A stretch of 64,000 bases of DNA. Origin: CAVVVS01 sp963751355 (GTDB lineage Bacteria; Bacteroidota; Ignavibacteria; Ignavibacteriales; Ignavibacteriaceae). Positions 1 to 8,170 of the stretch are shown piece after piece (the first letter of the stretch is position 1; each line of letters starts with the position of its first letter). Below the pieces are notes generated by a model. It ran no database searches and was not told the DNA's origin. It worked only from the letters and a program-made list of their open reading frames with translations. A program made the position numbers and the translations under genes. Location: NCBI GenBank assembly GCA_963751355.1, contig CAVVVS010000048.1:1-64000 (forward strand), in the 5' to 3' direction.

Positions 1-2
1 AG

Positions 3-119
3 GACGCCGCCGCAGGTATGAAGGTGTCCATGAAGGCCGACGGCGACCTGGTCCGCGTGACGATCCAGTCCGGCAAGAGCTGCGACGTGAACTGGAAGGT
101 CAGTTTTGGTAGCCGGTAG
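3..119 (+). CDS. C-terminal end of an unidentified protein (5' partial)
   Basis: An open frame enters from the left edge and ends at a TAG at 117-119, giving about 38 residues, with the readable stretch MKVSMKADGDLVRVTIQ. The alternating hydrophobic/charged pattern and GC-rich codon use look like real coding sequence ending in a beta-strand domain. The stop lies inside the GTAGCC-type repeat that fills the following gap, so the last few residues (FGSR) may come from the repeat. The fragment is too short to assign to a family. Confidence 0.45.
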   Translation, partial: DAAAGMKVSMKADGDLVRVTIQSGKSCDVNWKVSFGSR

Positions 120-267
120 TCGGTAGCCAGTAGCCGGTTCCAAGAGGCAAGCCACATCGCCAGCTTGCTCCGGGTTGGTTGCGCGGCAGTTTCTTGTCCG
201 GTTCCGTGTTCCCGGTACACGGGTTCCGCCGTTCGTATTCGACCGGCTACGGGCTACAGGCTACCAC
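111..267. repeat. Composite intergenic inverted repeats (TAGCC and GGTTCC types)
   Basis: The gap between the left-edge gene and the HAD gene holds tandem GTAGCC units at 111-138. A GGTTCC/GGAACC-rich palindromic stretch lies near 200-235, and the reverse complement of the GTAGCC units lies at 245-267. The 14-mer GGTTCCGCCGTTCG at 222-235 recurs in inverted orientation at 2782-2795. The same two motif types recur together at 2750-3010, so this is a dispersed repeat family. The repeat also supplies the last codons of the HAD gene. Confidence 0.7.
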
Positions 268-930
268 ACCAGCACGCCTTCGGGCACGGATGCGAGATTG
301 GGCCAATCCAGTCGCGCCGGCTTGGAGAAGGTCGCCTTCGCCGAAGCTGGTGGTCAGGGCGAGGCATCGGCACCCGGCTGTCTTGGCGGCCCGGACGCCC
401 GCGACGGCGTCTTCGATGACCAGGCACACCGACGGGTCGAGGCCGAGCTTATCGGCCGAGATGACAAACGCGTCGGGGCGGGCTTTTGTTTTCGACGTCC
501 TCGCCGGCGACGATGGCGTCGAACGCATCCCGACCCAGGCCGATCGCGCGGAGGTTGCCGTTGAGCTTGATGCTGTCGGCACTGGTGGCGACGGCGAGTT
601 TGACCCAAGCTGGCGGCACCACGCGACGAACTCGTGCGAGCCGGGCGACGGCTGGAGTCGGCCGGCGATCAGGTCGAGGTAGATTTCGTACGTGCGGGCC
701 TTGGCTTTTTCGAGGTCGATGGCCAGGCCGTGGGCGTCGGCCACGCCGCCGAGAAAGTACGACTCGCCCATGCCGGTAAACGGCAGGAACTCGCCCGGCT
801 GGACGTCCACGTTGTAGAGCTCCTTGAACGTCTGGATGCAGGCCTTGCGGACGAACGGCTCGGACTTGCACAGCACGCCGTCCATGTCGAAGATCACGCC
901 CTTCGCGGTGGGCGGGGTCGGTAGCGTCAT
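261..930 (-). CDS. HAD-superfamily hydrolase, beta-phosphoglucomutase-like (frameshifted)
   Basis: A haloacid-dehalogenase-type phosphatase or phosphomutase with a helical cap. Motif I is FDMDGVL near the N-terminus, motif II is ATSADS, the motif III lysine is in ENKARPDAF, and motif IV is VIEDAVAGVRA. This order fits the beta-phosphoglucomutase/phosphatase group, but the substrate cannot be told. The reading needs frame changes near 605, 490, 310 and 290. Read through these, the C-terminus becomes an ordinary family ending (DWIGPNLASVPEG, then VLVW and stop at 261-263). The shifts are probably sequencing errors. The ATG at 930 is preferred over 936 because AAAGGA then lies 6 bases upstream. 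It is divergent from the FAD dehydrogenase. Confidence 0.8.
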
Positions 931-1129
931 GAGCATTCCTTTGTGAATGAAGAGGCGTCGGGCTCTAGCCTCTGGCTTCAGGCTTCAGGATTATAGGGAT
1001 GGGCGGCGCGATGTCCCGAGGATTCGCCACGACCTTTGGCCGCGACTCATCCGTCGGGCTTTTGTTTTCGCGGGAGGGTTGTGTGTTTCTAACATCGTGT
1101 CGGGGTGCTATTCTCTTTCGGACCAACCA

Positions 1130-2769
1130 ATGAGAGTGCGTATACATCAACTTGTCGTTTCGCTGGACTACGAGGACCGGGATGTGGTCGCGGCCGCGGC
1201 GAAGACGCCTCGCCGGCCGGCGGCCTCGCTTTCCTACGTGGCGGTCGTTCGGCGGTCGGTGGACGCCCGCAAGCGGCGGGGCGAGCCGGTGTTCGTGCTG
1301 AGCGTCGAGGCCGAGGTCGAGAGCAGGGCGCCCCGGCCGACGCAGGGCAAGGTGGAGAATCTCGATGACGCGTCAGGCGAGCCGAGCCTAGCGGGGAAAC
1401 GTCGTCGGAGGCGTCGGCGGTTGTCGCCCGGCCGGCGGATGCCGGTCGCGTGGCGTGTCGGGGCGGGGCCTGCGGGGCTGACGGCGGCCCTTGGCGTTGG
1501 CGGAGGCGGGGCAGCGGCCGTTGCTGATCGAGCGAGGCCAGCCCGTCGAGCGGCGGGCGGGGCAGGTCGGGCGGTTCTGGAACGCGGGCGAGCTCGACAG
1601 CGAGAGCAACGTGCTGTACGGCGAGGGCGGGGCGGGGCTGTTTTCCGACGGCAAGCTCACGAGCCGAGCAAGGACCGCTCGCGCGTCCGGCGGATGTTCG
1701 AAACGCTCGTGCGGTGCGGTGCGCCGCGCGAGATTCTCATCGACGCCGAGCCCCACGTCGGGAGCGACGAATTGACGCGGATCGTCCCAGCCTTGCGGGC
1801 GGAGATCATCGCGGCCGGGGGCGAGGTGCGGTTCGGCGCGAGGCTGGATGGGCTGGAGGTCGAGGCAGGGCGGCTGCGAGCGGTGATCGTTGTGGGCGAG
1901 CGGATCGAGGCGTCGGCATGCGTTCTGGCGACCGGCCATAGTGCCCGCGACACGTACCGGATGCTCTGCGCGGCGGGCGTGGAGATGGCGGCCAAGCCGT
2001 TTGCCGTGGGCCTGCGGGCGGAGCTGCCGCAGACGGCGATCGACCGGTGTCAGTGGGGGCGATGGGCGGGGCATCCACGGCTGGGCGCGGCGAGCTTCCG
2101 CCTGACGCGGCCTGAGTCGGCGACGGCCCGGGCGTGCTATACGTTCTGCATGTGCCCCGGCGGGGTGGTCATTTCGTGTGCGTCGGAGGCGGGCATGCTG
2201 ACGACCAACGGCATGAGTCTCGCGGCCCGCGACGGGCGGTGGGGCAACGCGGCCTTTCTCGCGCCGGTGGGGCCCAAGGATTATCCCGAGCCGGGCCCGG
2301 GCGAGCCGGCGGCGCTGGCGGGTTTGGCGTTCCAGGCGGCCATCGAGCGGCGGGCATTCGAGGCCGGCGGGGCGGATTACAGCCTGCCCGCGGCGCGGCT
2401 GGCGGATTTCCTGGCCGGCGAGGCGGGGGCGGAACTGCCGGCTGAGCGATCGTGTAAGCGTAGCCGGGTGGCAGATTTGCGCGGCATTTTGCCGGAACCG
2501 GTGGAGCGGACGCTCATCGAGGCGATGCCGGCGATGCTCATGCGGATGCAAGGTGCTTCGGTGGAAAATGTTACGTTATACGCGGCCGAGACGCGGACGA
2601 GCAGTCCGGTGGCGGCGTGGTTCGGGACGAGGTTGGCGAGTCGGTGTCGGTGGCGGGTGTATTCCCGGCCGGGGAGGGCGCGGGCTATGCGGGCGGGATC
2701 GTTTCCAGCGGCACGGACGGGTTGCGGGCGGCGGAGGCAGTGGCGTCAATGGTAGCCAGTAGCCAGTAG
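1130..2769 (+). CDS. COG2509-type FAD-dependent dehydrogenase (frameshifted)
   Basis: A flavoprotein of the uncharacterised FAD-dependent dehydrogenase family COG2509. The N-terminal domain carries the family's RRSVDARKR stretch. The FAD-binding GAGPAGL motif follows, then GEGGAGLFSDGKL, a CVLATGHSARDTY segment, and the C-terminal VFPAGEGAGYAGGI motif that contacts FAD. To read all of these in one protein the frame must change near 1,455-1,490, near 1,665 and near 2,620, ending at TAG 2767-2769. The shifts fall between conserved motifs, so the gene is probably intact in the organism. The ATG at 1130 matches the family start; upstream in-frame sequence does not look coding. Substrate unknown. 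Length after repair is about 545 residues, normal for the family. Confidence 0.82.
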
Positions 2770-3010
2770 CCGGGGAAAAGGCGAACGGCGGAACCGGGGA
2801 ACCCGGAACCGGGGAAGGTACGAAGTGGGGGCTTTCGGCGGCGTTCTTATGGACACGGTGGACAATATGGACGCAGTGCGCAAGCAGGGCATCCGGAGTG
2901 TCTTGTCGGTATGGCCGCCAGACTTTTGGGGATGTTTCCGGCCGCTAGTTCCCCGTGCTTGCCTTCCCGGGGTCCAGGTTCCGAATTCCGGGTTCCGGCT
3001 TTTCTTTCCC
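2750..3010. repeat. Intergenic composite repeat, inverted copies
   Basis: The 343-base gap before the sigma factor gene begins with GTAGCCAGTAGCC units (overlapping the 3' end of the FAD gene). A GGAACCGGGGAACCC stretch at 2790-2815 follows, and its approximate reverse complement lies at 2967-3000. The 14-mer CGAACGGCGGAACC at 2782-2795 is the exact reverse complement of 222-235. I see no gene in the gap; short frames there are repeat-derived. Confidence 0.65.
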
Positions 3011-3112
3011 TGCCAATGCCTACTGGTCAGCAGCTACTGTCTGGTGTACCATGTCATATCTACTCCGTGACGGGCGGAGATCGGAATTTCACCTAACCTT
3101 CGGGTTGCATCT

Positions 3113-3718
3113 GTGTCCAGTGATTCAGACTCAAGGTCTGCCGACGGGCAAGAGCCCGGCGACGGCGAACTGGTTCGTTCCGCCAAGCGGGGCGACCTGG
3201 GCGCATTTGAAATTCTGGTCAAGCGTTACCAGCGTCAGGCGACGGCGGTGTCGTACCGGCTGTTGAACAACCGCGAGGACGCGATGGACGTGGTCCAGGA
3301 CGCGTTCCTGAAGGCGTTCGACAAGCTCGACAGCCTCAGTCAGCCCGGGCGGTTCGGTCCCTGGCTGATGCGGATCGTCAGCAACCTTTCGCTCAACTTC
3401 CGGCGGTCGCGGGCTTTGCGGAAGACCGACCCGCTGGACTCGCCCGAGGAAGATCAGGCTCACGGGCGGGACAATCGGCCGGACCCGGCCATGCCCGAGC
3501 CGAGCGAGCAGGTCTCGGCGAAGGAAGTGAGCAGGCTGCTGGACGAGGCGATACGTCGGCTGCCGGAGACGCAGCGTCAGGCGCTGGTGCTGTTCGCGAT
3601 CGAGAAACTTCCGCAGAAGGAAATCGCGGAAATGCTTGGTTGCAGCGTCGAGGCGGTAAAGTGGCACGTGTTCGCCGCCCGAAAGAAACTCAAGGAACAG
3701 TTTAAGGACTTCTTGTAG
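3113..3718 (+). CDS. RNA polymerase sigma factor, ECF type
   Basis: A sigma-70 family factor of about 201 residues. Region 2 covers residues 20-95 (LVRSAKRGDLGAFE, then DVVQDAFLKAF, and GPWLMRIVSNLSLNFRR). A charged linker of about 35 residues follows, then region 4 at 140-200 with the helix-turn-helix LPQKEIAEMLGCSVEAVK. The start is a GTG at 3113 with no clear ribosome binding site. The following gene encodes a membrane protein resembling anti-sigma factors, 49 bases downstream, so the pair is probably one operon. Unlike most larger genes of this GC-rich segment it reads without frameshift. Confidence 0.9.
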   Translation: MSSDSDSRSADGQEPGDGELVRSAKRGDLGAFEILVKRYQRQATAVSYRLLNNREDAMDVVQDAFLKAFDKLDSLSQPGRFGPWLMRIVSNLSLNFRRSRALRKTDPLDSPEEDQAHGRDNRPDPAMPEPSEQVSAKEVSRLLDEAIRRLPETQRQALVLFAIEKLPQKEIAEMLGCSVEAVKWHVFAARKKLKEQFKDFL

Positions 3719-3767
3719 TGGGTAAGCTTCAGAGAGCTACGCTCGAAAGGTCCCGGAGGTGGGGACA

Positions 3768-4397
3768 ATGAATGAGCCGAAAAGACAAGATGATCGAGAG
3801 TTGCAGTTGTGCGAGTATCTCGACGGACAGCTAGGCCGACGCCAACGCCGCCAGATGGAGCAGCAGCTCGAACAGGACGACGAACTGCGCGAACAACTCC
3901 GCCAGTACGCGTCGCTGGACGGGTTGCTCGGCCAGCTCGGCGAGCGCGAGGTCGAGGGCTTCGATTTCGATCAGCAGCGGGCCGAGATCGTCGCGGCCGC
4001 GGAACGAAAGGCGCTGCTCGGCCAGAAGAACCGACGGCGCGTGTTCATTTTTCGGCCGTTGCCCGCGAGCCTTGCCGCCGCGGCGTCGGTGTTGATCGTG
4101 GTGGGGCTGGCGTATCTCTTCTGGAACCAGCCGAACACCGTCGTCAGTAATAATTCCCCCGCCCCGGAGGTGAGCGTGCGTATGGTCCACCCGGTCGAGC
4201 CGGCGGCGGCCGCTTCAACGGGGACGGTGATGATGAGGCTCGCTCGCCCGAGCGGCCAGTCGGCACCGGCCGCCAAGGCCTCGCAAGGCGGGACGGTGAC
4301 GGTTTCCGCGGGCGGCGCACAAGCCGGACAATTCGTCCGGCGGCGAGCCGATGATGATTTACTGATTGAAAAGAGAACAGAAGGTCTTAGGTCATAG
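3768..4397 (+). CDS. Probable anti-sigma factor, single-pass membrane protein
   Basis: About 209 residues. The acidic/basic N-terminal helical part (LCEYLDGQLGRRQRRQMEQQL) resembles the N-terminal domain of planctomycete anti-sigma proteins but lacks the zinc-binding HxxxCxxC motif. One transmembrane helix follows at about residues 105-125 (ASLAAAASVLIVVGLAYLF), then a low-complexity Ala/Pro/Ser periplasmic tail. The ATG at 3768 is chosen because GGAGGTGGGG lies 4-12 bases upstream; a GTG nine bases earlier would include that site. The position directly after the sigma gene is the main support for the role. The last residues (EKRTEGLRS) read into the AGGTCTTAG intergenic repeat, so the native C-terminus may be shorter. 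Confidence 0.7.
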   Translation: MNEPKRQDDRELQLCEYLDGQLGRRQRRQMEQQLEQDDELREQLRQYASLDGLLGQLGEREVEGFDFDQQRAEIVAAAERKALLGQKNRRRVFIFRPLPASLAAAASVLIVVGLAYLFWNQPNTVVSNNSPAPEVSVRMVHPVEPAAAASTGTVMMRLARPSGQSAPAAKASQGGTVTVSAGGAQAGQFVRRRADDDLLIEKRTEGLRS

Positions 4398-4511
4398 GTC
4401 TTAGCTCTTAGGGGCGCGGGCCTTTGGCCCGCGATGGCGATGAGAGAATCATGGGCGAAAGGATGTTGCGAACTGGCTTCGCCAACCCTATGACCTAAGA
4501 GCTAAGACCTA
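4386..4511. repeat. Inverted repeat pair with GC-rich hairpin inside
   Basis: AGGTCTTAGCTCTTAG at 4396-4411 is matched by its exact reverse complement at 4495-4510. Between them a perfect 8-base stem with a 3-base loop (CGCGGGCC TTT GGCCCGCG, 4415-4433) could stop transcription of the sigma/anti-sigma operon, although no T-run follows. The repeat style matches the inverted pairs in the other gaps of this GC-rich segment. Confidence 0.7.
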
Positions 4512-4539
4512 GGAGCTTCTTGAGGACAGGAGACATCTG

Positions 4540-5710
4540 ATGAGCAAAGCGGTAACGGCGTCGGCTGCGTTGATGCTTGGCGGTCTTGTCGGTCAACGTG
4601 GCTGCGTTTGGTCAGCCGGCGGTGAATGTGCAGGTCGCCCTGGACAAGCCGGTGAAGCTGGACCTCAACGAGGTGCCGATCGGGCAGGTCTTCCAGAAGC
4701 TCACGCAGGCCAGCGGCGTGCAGTTCGTCATCGACCACGAGGCCTACGATCTGCTGCCCTACGGCGACCAGACACGCCTGGTGGTGAACATTCCGAACAT
4801 CACGCTGCGAAACGCGCTCTCGCAGATGCTCCTGCCGCTCGGCATGGAATGGGTCATCGAGAAGAACGCCGTGCGGATCATGCCGACCGCGCCGCTGGTA
4901 CGCCTGACCCGCCGCGCGACGTATGAAGAACTGGCTGCCCTGGGCAACATCCTGACCAAGAAGGTGCTGCCCATCGAGCAGGGCGGGGCCGTGCTCGACC
5001 AGCTCCGCGCCAAGACCGGCCAGAAGGACATGGACCTGACGTTCCGGACCAGGCCCGAGAAGGGCCAGAAGGAGCTGGCGTTCATCAACGCCAACCGCGC
5101 GCTGCCGTGCACGGGCGCCCAGTGGCTGGACATGTTCTGCCAGGGCCGGGGCTGGACGTGGTACGTCAGCGGCGACGACATCGTGATCATCGAGAAGAAG
5201 GATCAGATCGAGCGGCAGCTCCAGCGGAAGGTGACGCTGAAGGTCCGCGGTGCGAACCTGACGGACATCATGCTGGACCTCGCCCATCAGGCGCGGGTCC
5301 TGCTGGACATGGACCCCGGCGTGATGACTTACGTCCCGGCCGACACGCGCGAGAAGTTCACGCTCCTGGTGACCGACGCGACCATCGCCCAGGCGTTCGA
5401 GGCGATCAGCGGCAACACCGGGCTGAACTTCGTGCTCGAGGACAACGGCCTTCGCGTCGAGGCGTCGGAGCAGCTCAAGAAGGCCTACGAGGCGGCGAAC
5501 GGCGGCACGACGACGCGCCGCAGCCCGTTCTTCATCAAGCGGTCCATCGCCCTGTCCGACGGCACGACCGTCGAGGTGTACTTCCGGGCCGAGGACGTGC
5601 CGGCCGGTCTACAGGAAGCCATCGAGGCCGAGAAGGCCAAGCTCATCAAGGAAATGTGCAAGAAGTACAACGTCCCGGCCACCCAGCCGGCCACCCAGCC
5701 TGCGGAGTGA
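4540..5710 (+). CDS. Secreted protein with two STN/secretin-N-like domains (frameshift near start)
   Basis: The ATG at 4540, with AGGAGA upstream, opens a signal peptide (MSKAVTASAALM). A one-base frame change near 4576 brings it into LAVLSVNVAAFGQ and the 377-residue frame ending at 5710. The mature part has two similar modules, about residues 25-110 (LDKPVKLDLNEVPIGQVFQKL through WVIEKNAVRIMP) and 225-310 (KVTLKVRGANLTDIMLDL through FVLEDNGLRVEA). This alternating pattern is that of STN domains found in secretins and TonB receptors. There is no secretin pore domain. The C-terminal tail is basic and ends in repeated PATQ units. It follows the sigma/anti-sigma pair, so it may be their target. 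Function unknown. Confidence 0.65.
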
Positions 5711-5713
5711 AGC

Positions 5714-5960
5714 GATTGCGGATTGCGGATTTCAGATTGCGGATTGCAACGGACGGACGGTTTGTGAGGTCCCCAAGCCCTTAAGAGCCGGGAATCACCG
5801 ATCGTCGCTTCCGCCGACCGGATGAGACAATCGCCTTGATTGCGGGTGTTCGCCTGCCGACACGCGGGCTGTCTGCTTGGGCTTTGGGGACGCGTTGCCG
5901 GCCGGCACCGCTCTCCCTTTTTCCGATTGCTCTCGAACGGGAAATCCGCAATCCGCAATC
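5714..5960. repeat. Inverted repeat pair of GGATTGC type
   Basis: GATTGCGGATTGCGGATTT at 5714-5732 has its exact 19-base reverse complement at 5942-5960. The two copies lie in the 359-base gap between the STN protein and glyS. Each copy is itself a short tandem of GATTGCG units. I see no gene, promoter or terminator that can be defended in the rest of the gap. Confidence 0.75.
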
Positions 5961-6069
5961 CGCGCCACGTTCGCTTGTATTTGCCCGCTTTGACCCGTAA
6001 ACTGTTCGGTTTCCGCCACGGGCTGCGGAGTTCGGGCGCGAGCATGCATCTTTTGCGGAGCCGGCTGAC

Positions 6070-7590
6070 ATGGCACAGGAAAGCAACGAGCTGATGGACA
6101 AACTGACCGCCCTTTGCAAGCGGCGGGGCTTCATCTTCCAGTCTTCGGAGATCTACGGCGGCATCGGCGGGTTCTGGGATTACGGCCCGCTGGGCGTCGA
6201 GCTCAAGCGCAACCTCAAGGACGCCTGGTGGCAGGACGTGGTCCAGCAGCCGCGACGACATGGTCGGCCTGGACTGCTCGATCATCATGAACCCCAAGGT
6301 CTGGGAGGCCAGCGGGCACGTCAACGACTTCAACGACCCCATGGTCGACTGCAAGGGCTGCAAGGCGCGCTTCCGCGCCGACAAGGTCTTCACCGTGATC
6401 GCCGCGCGAGGGCGAGAACGTCCAGCTCGACGCCGGCGTCGAGGCCGACGACGAGGAGTCGCGCGCAAGCAGGCCGCCACGGAGGCCGCCAACAGCAAGA
6501 CGCGCCGCCGGCATCGAGCAGGCCGGCGACAAGCTCGACGTGGACCGTCTTCCGCGCCGACCAGCACGCCCGAAGGCCAGGCCGCCAAGTGCCCCAAGTG
6601 CGGCGGCGAGCTGACCGAGGCCCGCAAGTTCAACATGATGTTCAAGACCTTCGTCGGCGCGATGGAGGACAGCTCGTCCGTCGCGTACCTTCGGCCGGAG
6701 ACGGCCCAGGGCATCTTCGCCAACTACCGCAACGTGCTGGACACCTCCCGCATGAAGCATGCCGTTGGGCATCGCCCAGATCGGCAAGAGCTTCCGCAAC
6801 GAGATCAACCCGCGGAACTACACCTTCCGCAGCCGGGAGTTCGAGCAGATGGAGATCGAGTTCTTCTGCCATCCCGACGAGGCCGACAAGTGGTACGAGT
6901 ACTGGCGCGACGCGCGCTACCAGTGGTACGTGAACCTCGGCCTGCGGAGCGAGCAAGCTCCGCCTGCGCAACCACGAGACGGACGAGCTGGCCCACTACG
7001 CCCGCGCGTGCGCGGACATCGAGTACGAGCTTCCCGTTCGGCATCGCCGAGCTGGAGGGCGTGGCCAACCGGACGGACTTCGACCTGACGCAGCACCAGA
7101 AGTTCAGCGGCAAGGACATGACGTACTTCGACGACCAGACGAAGGAGCGGTACCTGCCGTTCGTCATCGAGCCGTCGGGCGGCGTGGACCGCGCGGTGCT
7201 GGCGTTCCTCTGCGAGGCCTACACCGAGGACGAGGCCCCCGACGAGAAGGGCAAGATGCAGACGCGCGTGGTGATGAAGTTCCACCCGCGGCTGGCGCCG
7301 ATCAAGGTGGCCGTCTTCCCGCTGGTCAAGAAGGAAGGCATGCCCGAGCTGGCCGACAAGATCTACCGCCAGTGCCAGGCGGCCGGGCTGTCGAGCTTCT
7401 ACGACGAGAAGGGCGCGGTCGGCCGACGCTACCGCCGCCAGGACGAAGCGGGCACGCCGTTCTGCGTGACCGTCGACGGCCAGACGCTCGACCGACGGCA
7501 CGGTCACGGTCCGCGAACGCGACAGCCTAAGCCAGGACCGCATCGCCGGCCGAGAACGTCGCGGCGTACGTGCAGGACAAGCTGCGGTAG
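6070..7590 (+). CDS. glyS: Glycyl-tRNA synthetase, single-chain type (multiple frameshifts)
   Basis: Class II aminoacyl-tRNA synthetase that charges tRNA-Gly in the cytoplasm; this is the dimeric eukaryote/archaea-like type, not the two-subunit glyQ/glyS type. The N-terminus has MDKLTALCKRRGFIFQSSEI and GGFWDYGPLGVELK. A zinc-type CPKCGGELT, RPETAQGIF, motif 2 (FRNEINPRNYTFRSREFEQ) and motif 3 (EPSGGVDRAVLAFL) follow. The anticodon-binding domain runs from VAVFPLVKKEGMPELA to NVAAYVQDKLR, stop at 7588-7590. At least six frame changes are needed (near 6,245, 6,410, 6,540, 6,760, 6,955 and 7,030, plus the last 100 bases). Repaired length is near 507 residues, normal for the family. Scattered shifts with intact motifs point to sequence error. 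Confidence 0.88.
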
Positions 7591-7600
7591 AGCCAAGGCG

Positions 7601-7620
7601 CCACCGACTCGGGCCGGTGG
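7601..7620. terminator. Possible hairpin after glyS
   Basis: CCACCG at 7601-7606 pairs with CGGTGG at 7615-7620 around an 8-base loop, 11 bases after the glyS stop. There is no T-run, so intrinsic termination is only a guess from position. Confidence 0.3.
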
Positions 7621-7705
7621 TGTGCCCTCCGAATGGCCGTGATTACCCGTTGCAGGGGTTTGTAGTGACGCCGTGAGGCGTTATCTTGAGGATATGCCCT
7701 TCCCC

Positions 7706-7762
7706 GGCTTCGCCTTCGGCTTCGCCTTCGGCTTCGCCTTCGGCTGCGCCTTCGGCTGCGCC
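7706..7762. repeat. 12-base tandem repeat, 4.75 units
   Basis: Three exact copies of GGCTTCGCCTTC (7706-7741) are followed by a variant GGCTGCGCCTTC and a partial unit ending at 7762. Read on the minus strand, it would encode a Gly-Glu-Ala-Glu repeat inside an open frame spanning 7643-8134. That frame has no other coding signs, so I do not call it a gene. It lies between glyS and the small secreted protein. Confidence 0.85.
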
Positions 7763-7874
7763 GTGGCAAGCGGGCACACTACAAACAGGCACAACGCAAT
7801 CGGCGGCGCCGATTCTTCCTTGCCGCCGCGAGCGATTCTGGCGATACTGTCGGCCGGAAGAAAGGGGAATCCAC

Positions 7875-8168
7875 ATGAAACGGATGCTGGCGGCGTTGGT
7901 GTTGGTATTGGCCTTCAGCGGGGCGGGATTCGCCCAAACGACGATGCCGGCGAGCGGGCCGATCGACGCCGCCTCGCCCGCCTCGACGGCCGTTGCCACC
8001 ACCGCTCCCGCCGCCACCCAGCCGGCCATGCCGTGGCGCAAGGACTTCGACCTGGTCGAGGAGAAGCTGGGCGATTGCACGCTGTTGTATGAAAAGGCCC
8101 TGGCCGGCGAGGCGGAGGTGTACAGGGCCTTCATGGCGGAACTGCTGGCTGCGCTTCGTCGTTATTGA
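7875..8168 (+). CDS. Small secreted protein, cut by the sequence junction (3' partial)
   Basis: The ATG at 7875 follows AAAGGGG. It opens a clear signal peptide (MKRMLAALVLVLAFSGAGFAQ), an Ala/Thr/Pro-rich low-complexity linker, and a helical segment WRKDFDLVEEKLGDCTLLYEKALAGEAEVY (written in parts WRKDFDLVEEK and LGDCTLLYEKAL). The frame formally stops at 8166-8168, but composition changes from GC-rich to AT-rich at about 8,155-8,165. The last few codons (LRRY) are therefore probably not native and the true C-terminal half is missing. No family is recognised. Confidence 0.6.
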   Translation: MKRMLAALVLVLAFSGAGFAQTTMPASGPIDAASPASTAVATTAPAATQPAMPWRKDFDLVEEKLGDCTLLYEKALAGEAEVYRAFMAELLAALRRY

Positions 8169-8170
8169 TG
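8150..8170. other. Chimeric junction between two unrelated genomes
   Basis: To the left, codons end mostly in G or C; to the right, the sequence abruptly becomes AT-rich. The left gene loses its 3' part and the right gene its 5' part within about 15 bases of each other. No transposase, integrase, tRNA or target-site duplication is visible. Genes on the left look planctomycete-like and frameshifted; genes on the right look ignavibacterial and intact. A misassembly is the simplest reading; recent lateral transfer is the alternative. Confidence 0.8.

Noticed and set aside
1388..2551. Long minus-strand frame opposite the FAD dehydrogenase
   Set aside because: Arg/Pro-rich shadow of a GC-rich gene; the plus-strand reading carries all the family motifs.
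2825..3266. Short plus-strand frames before the sigma factor gene
   Set aside because: They consist of repeat sequence or out-of-frame sigma gene and show no coding character.
7643..8134. Minus-strand open frame with Gly-Glu-Ala-Glu repeats
   Set aside because: The repeat comes from the 12-base tandem DNA repeat, the rest has no domain or start site, and it overlaps a signal-peptide gene on the plus strand.
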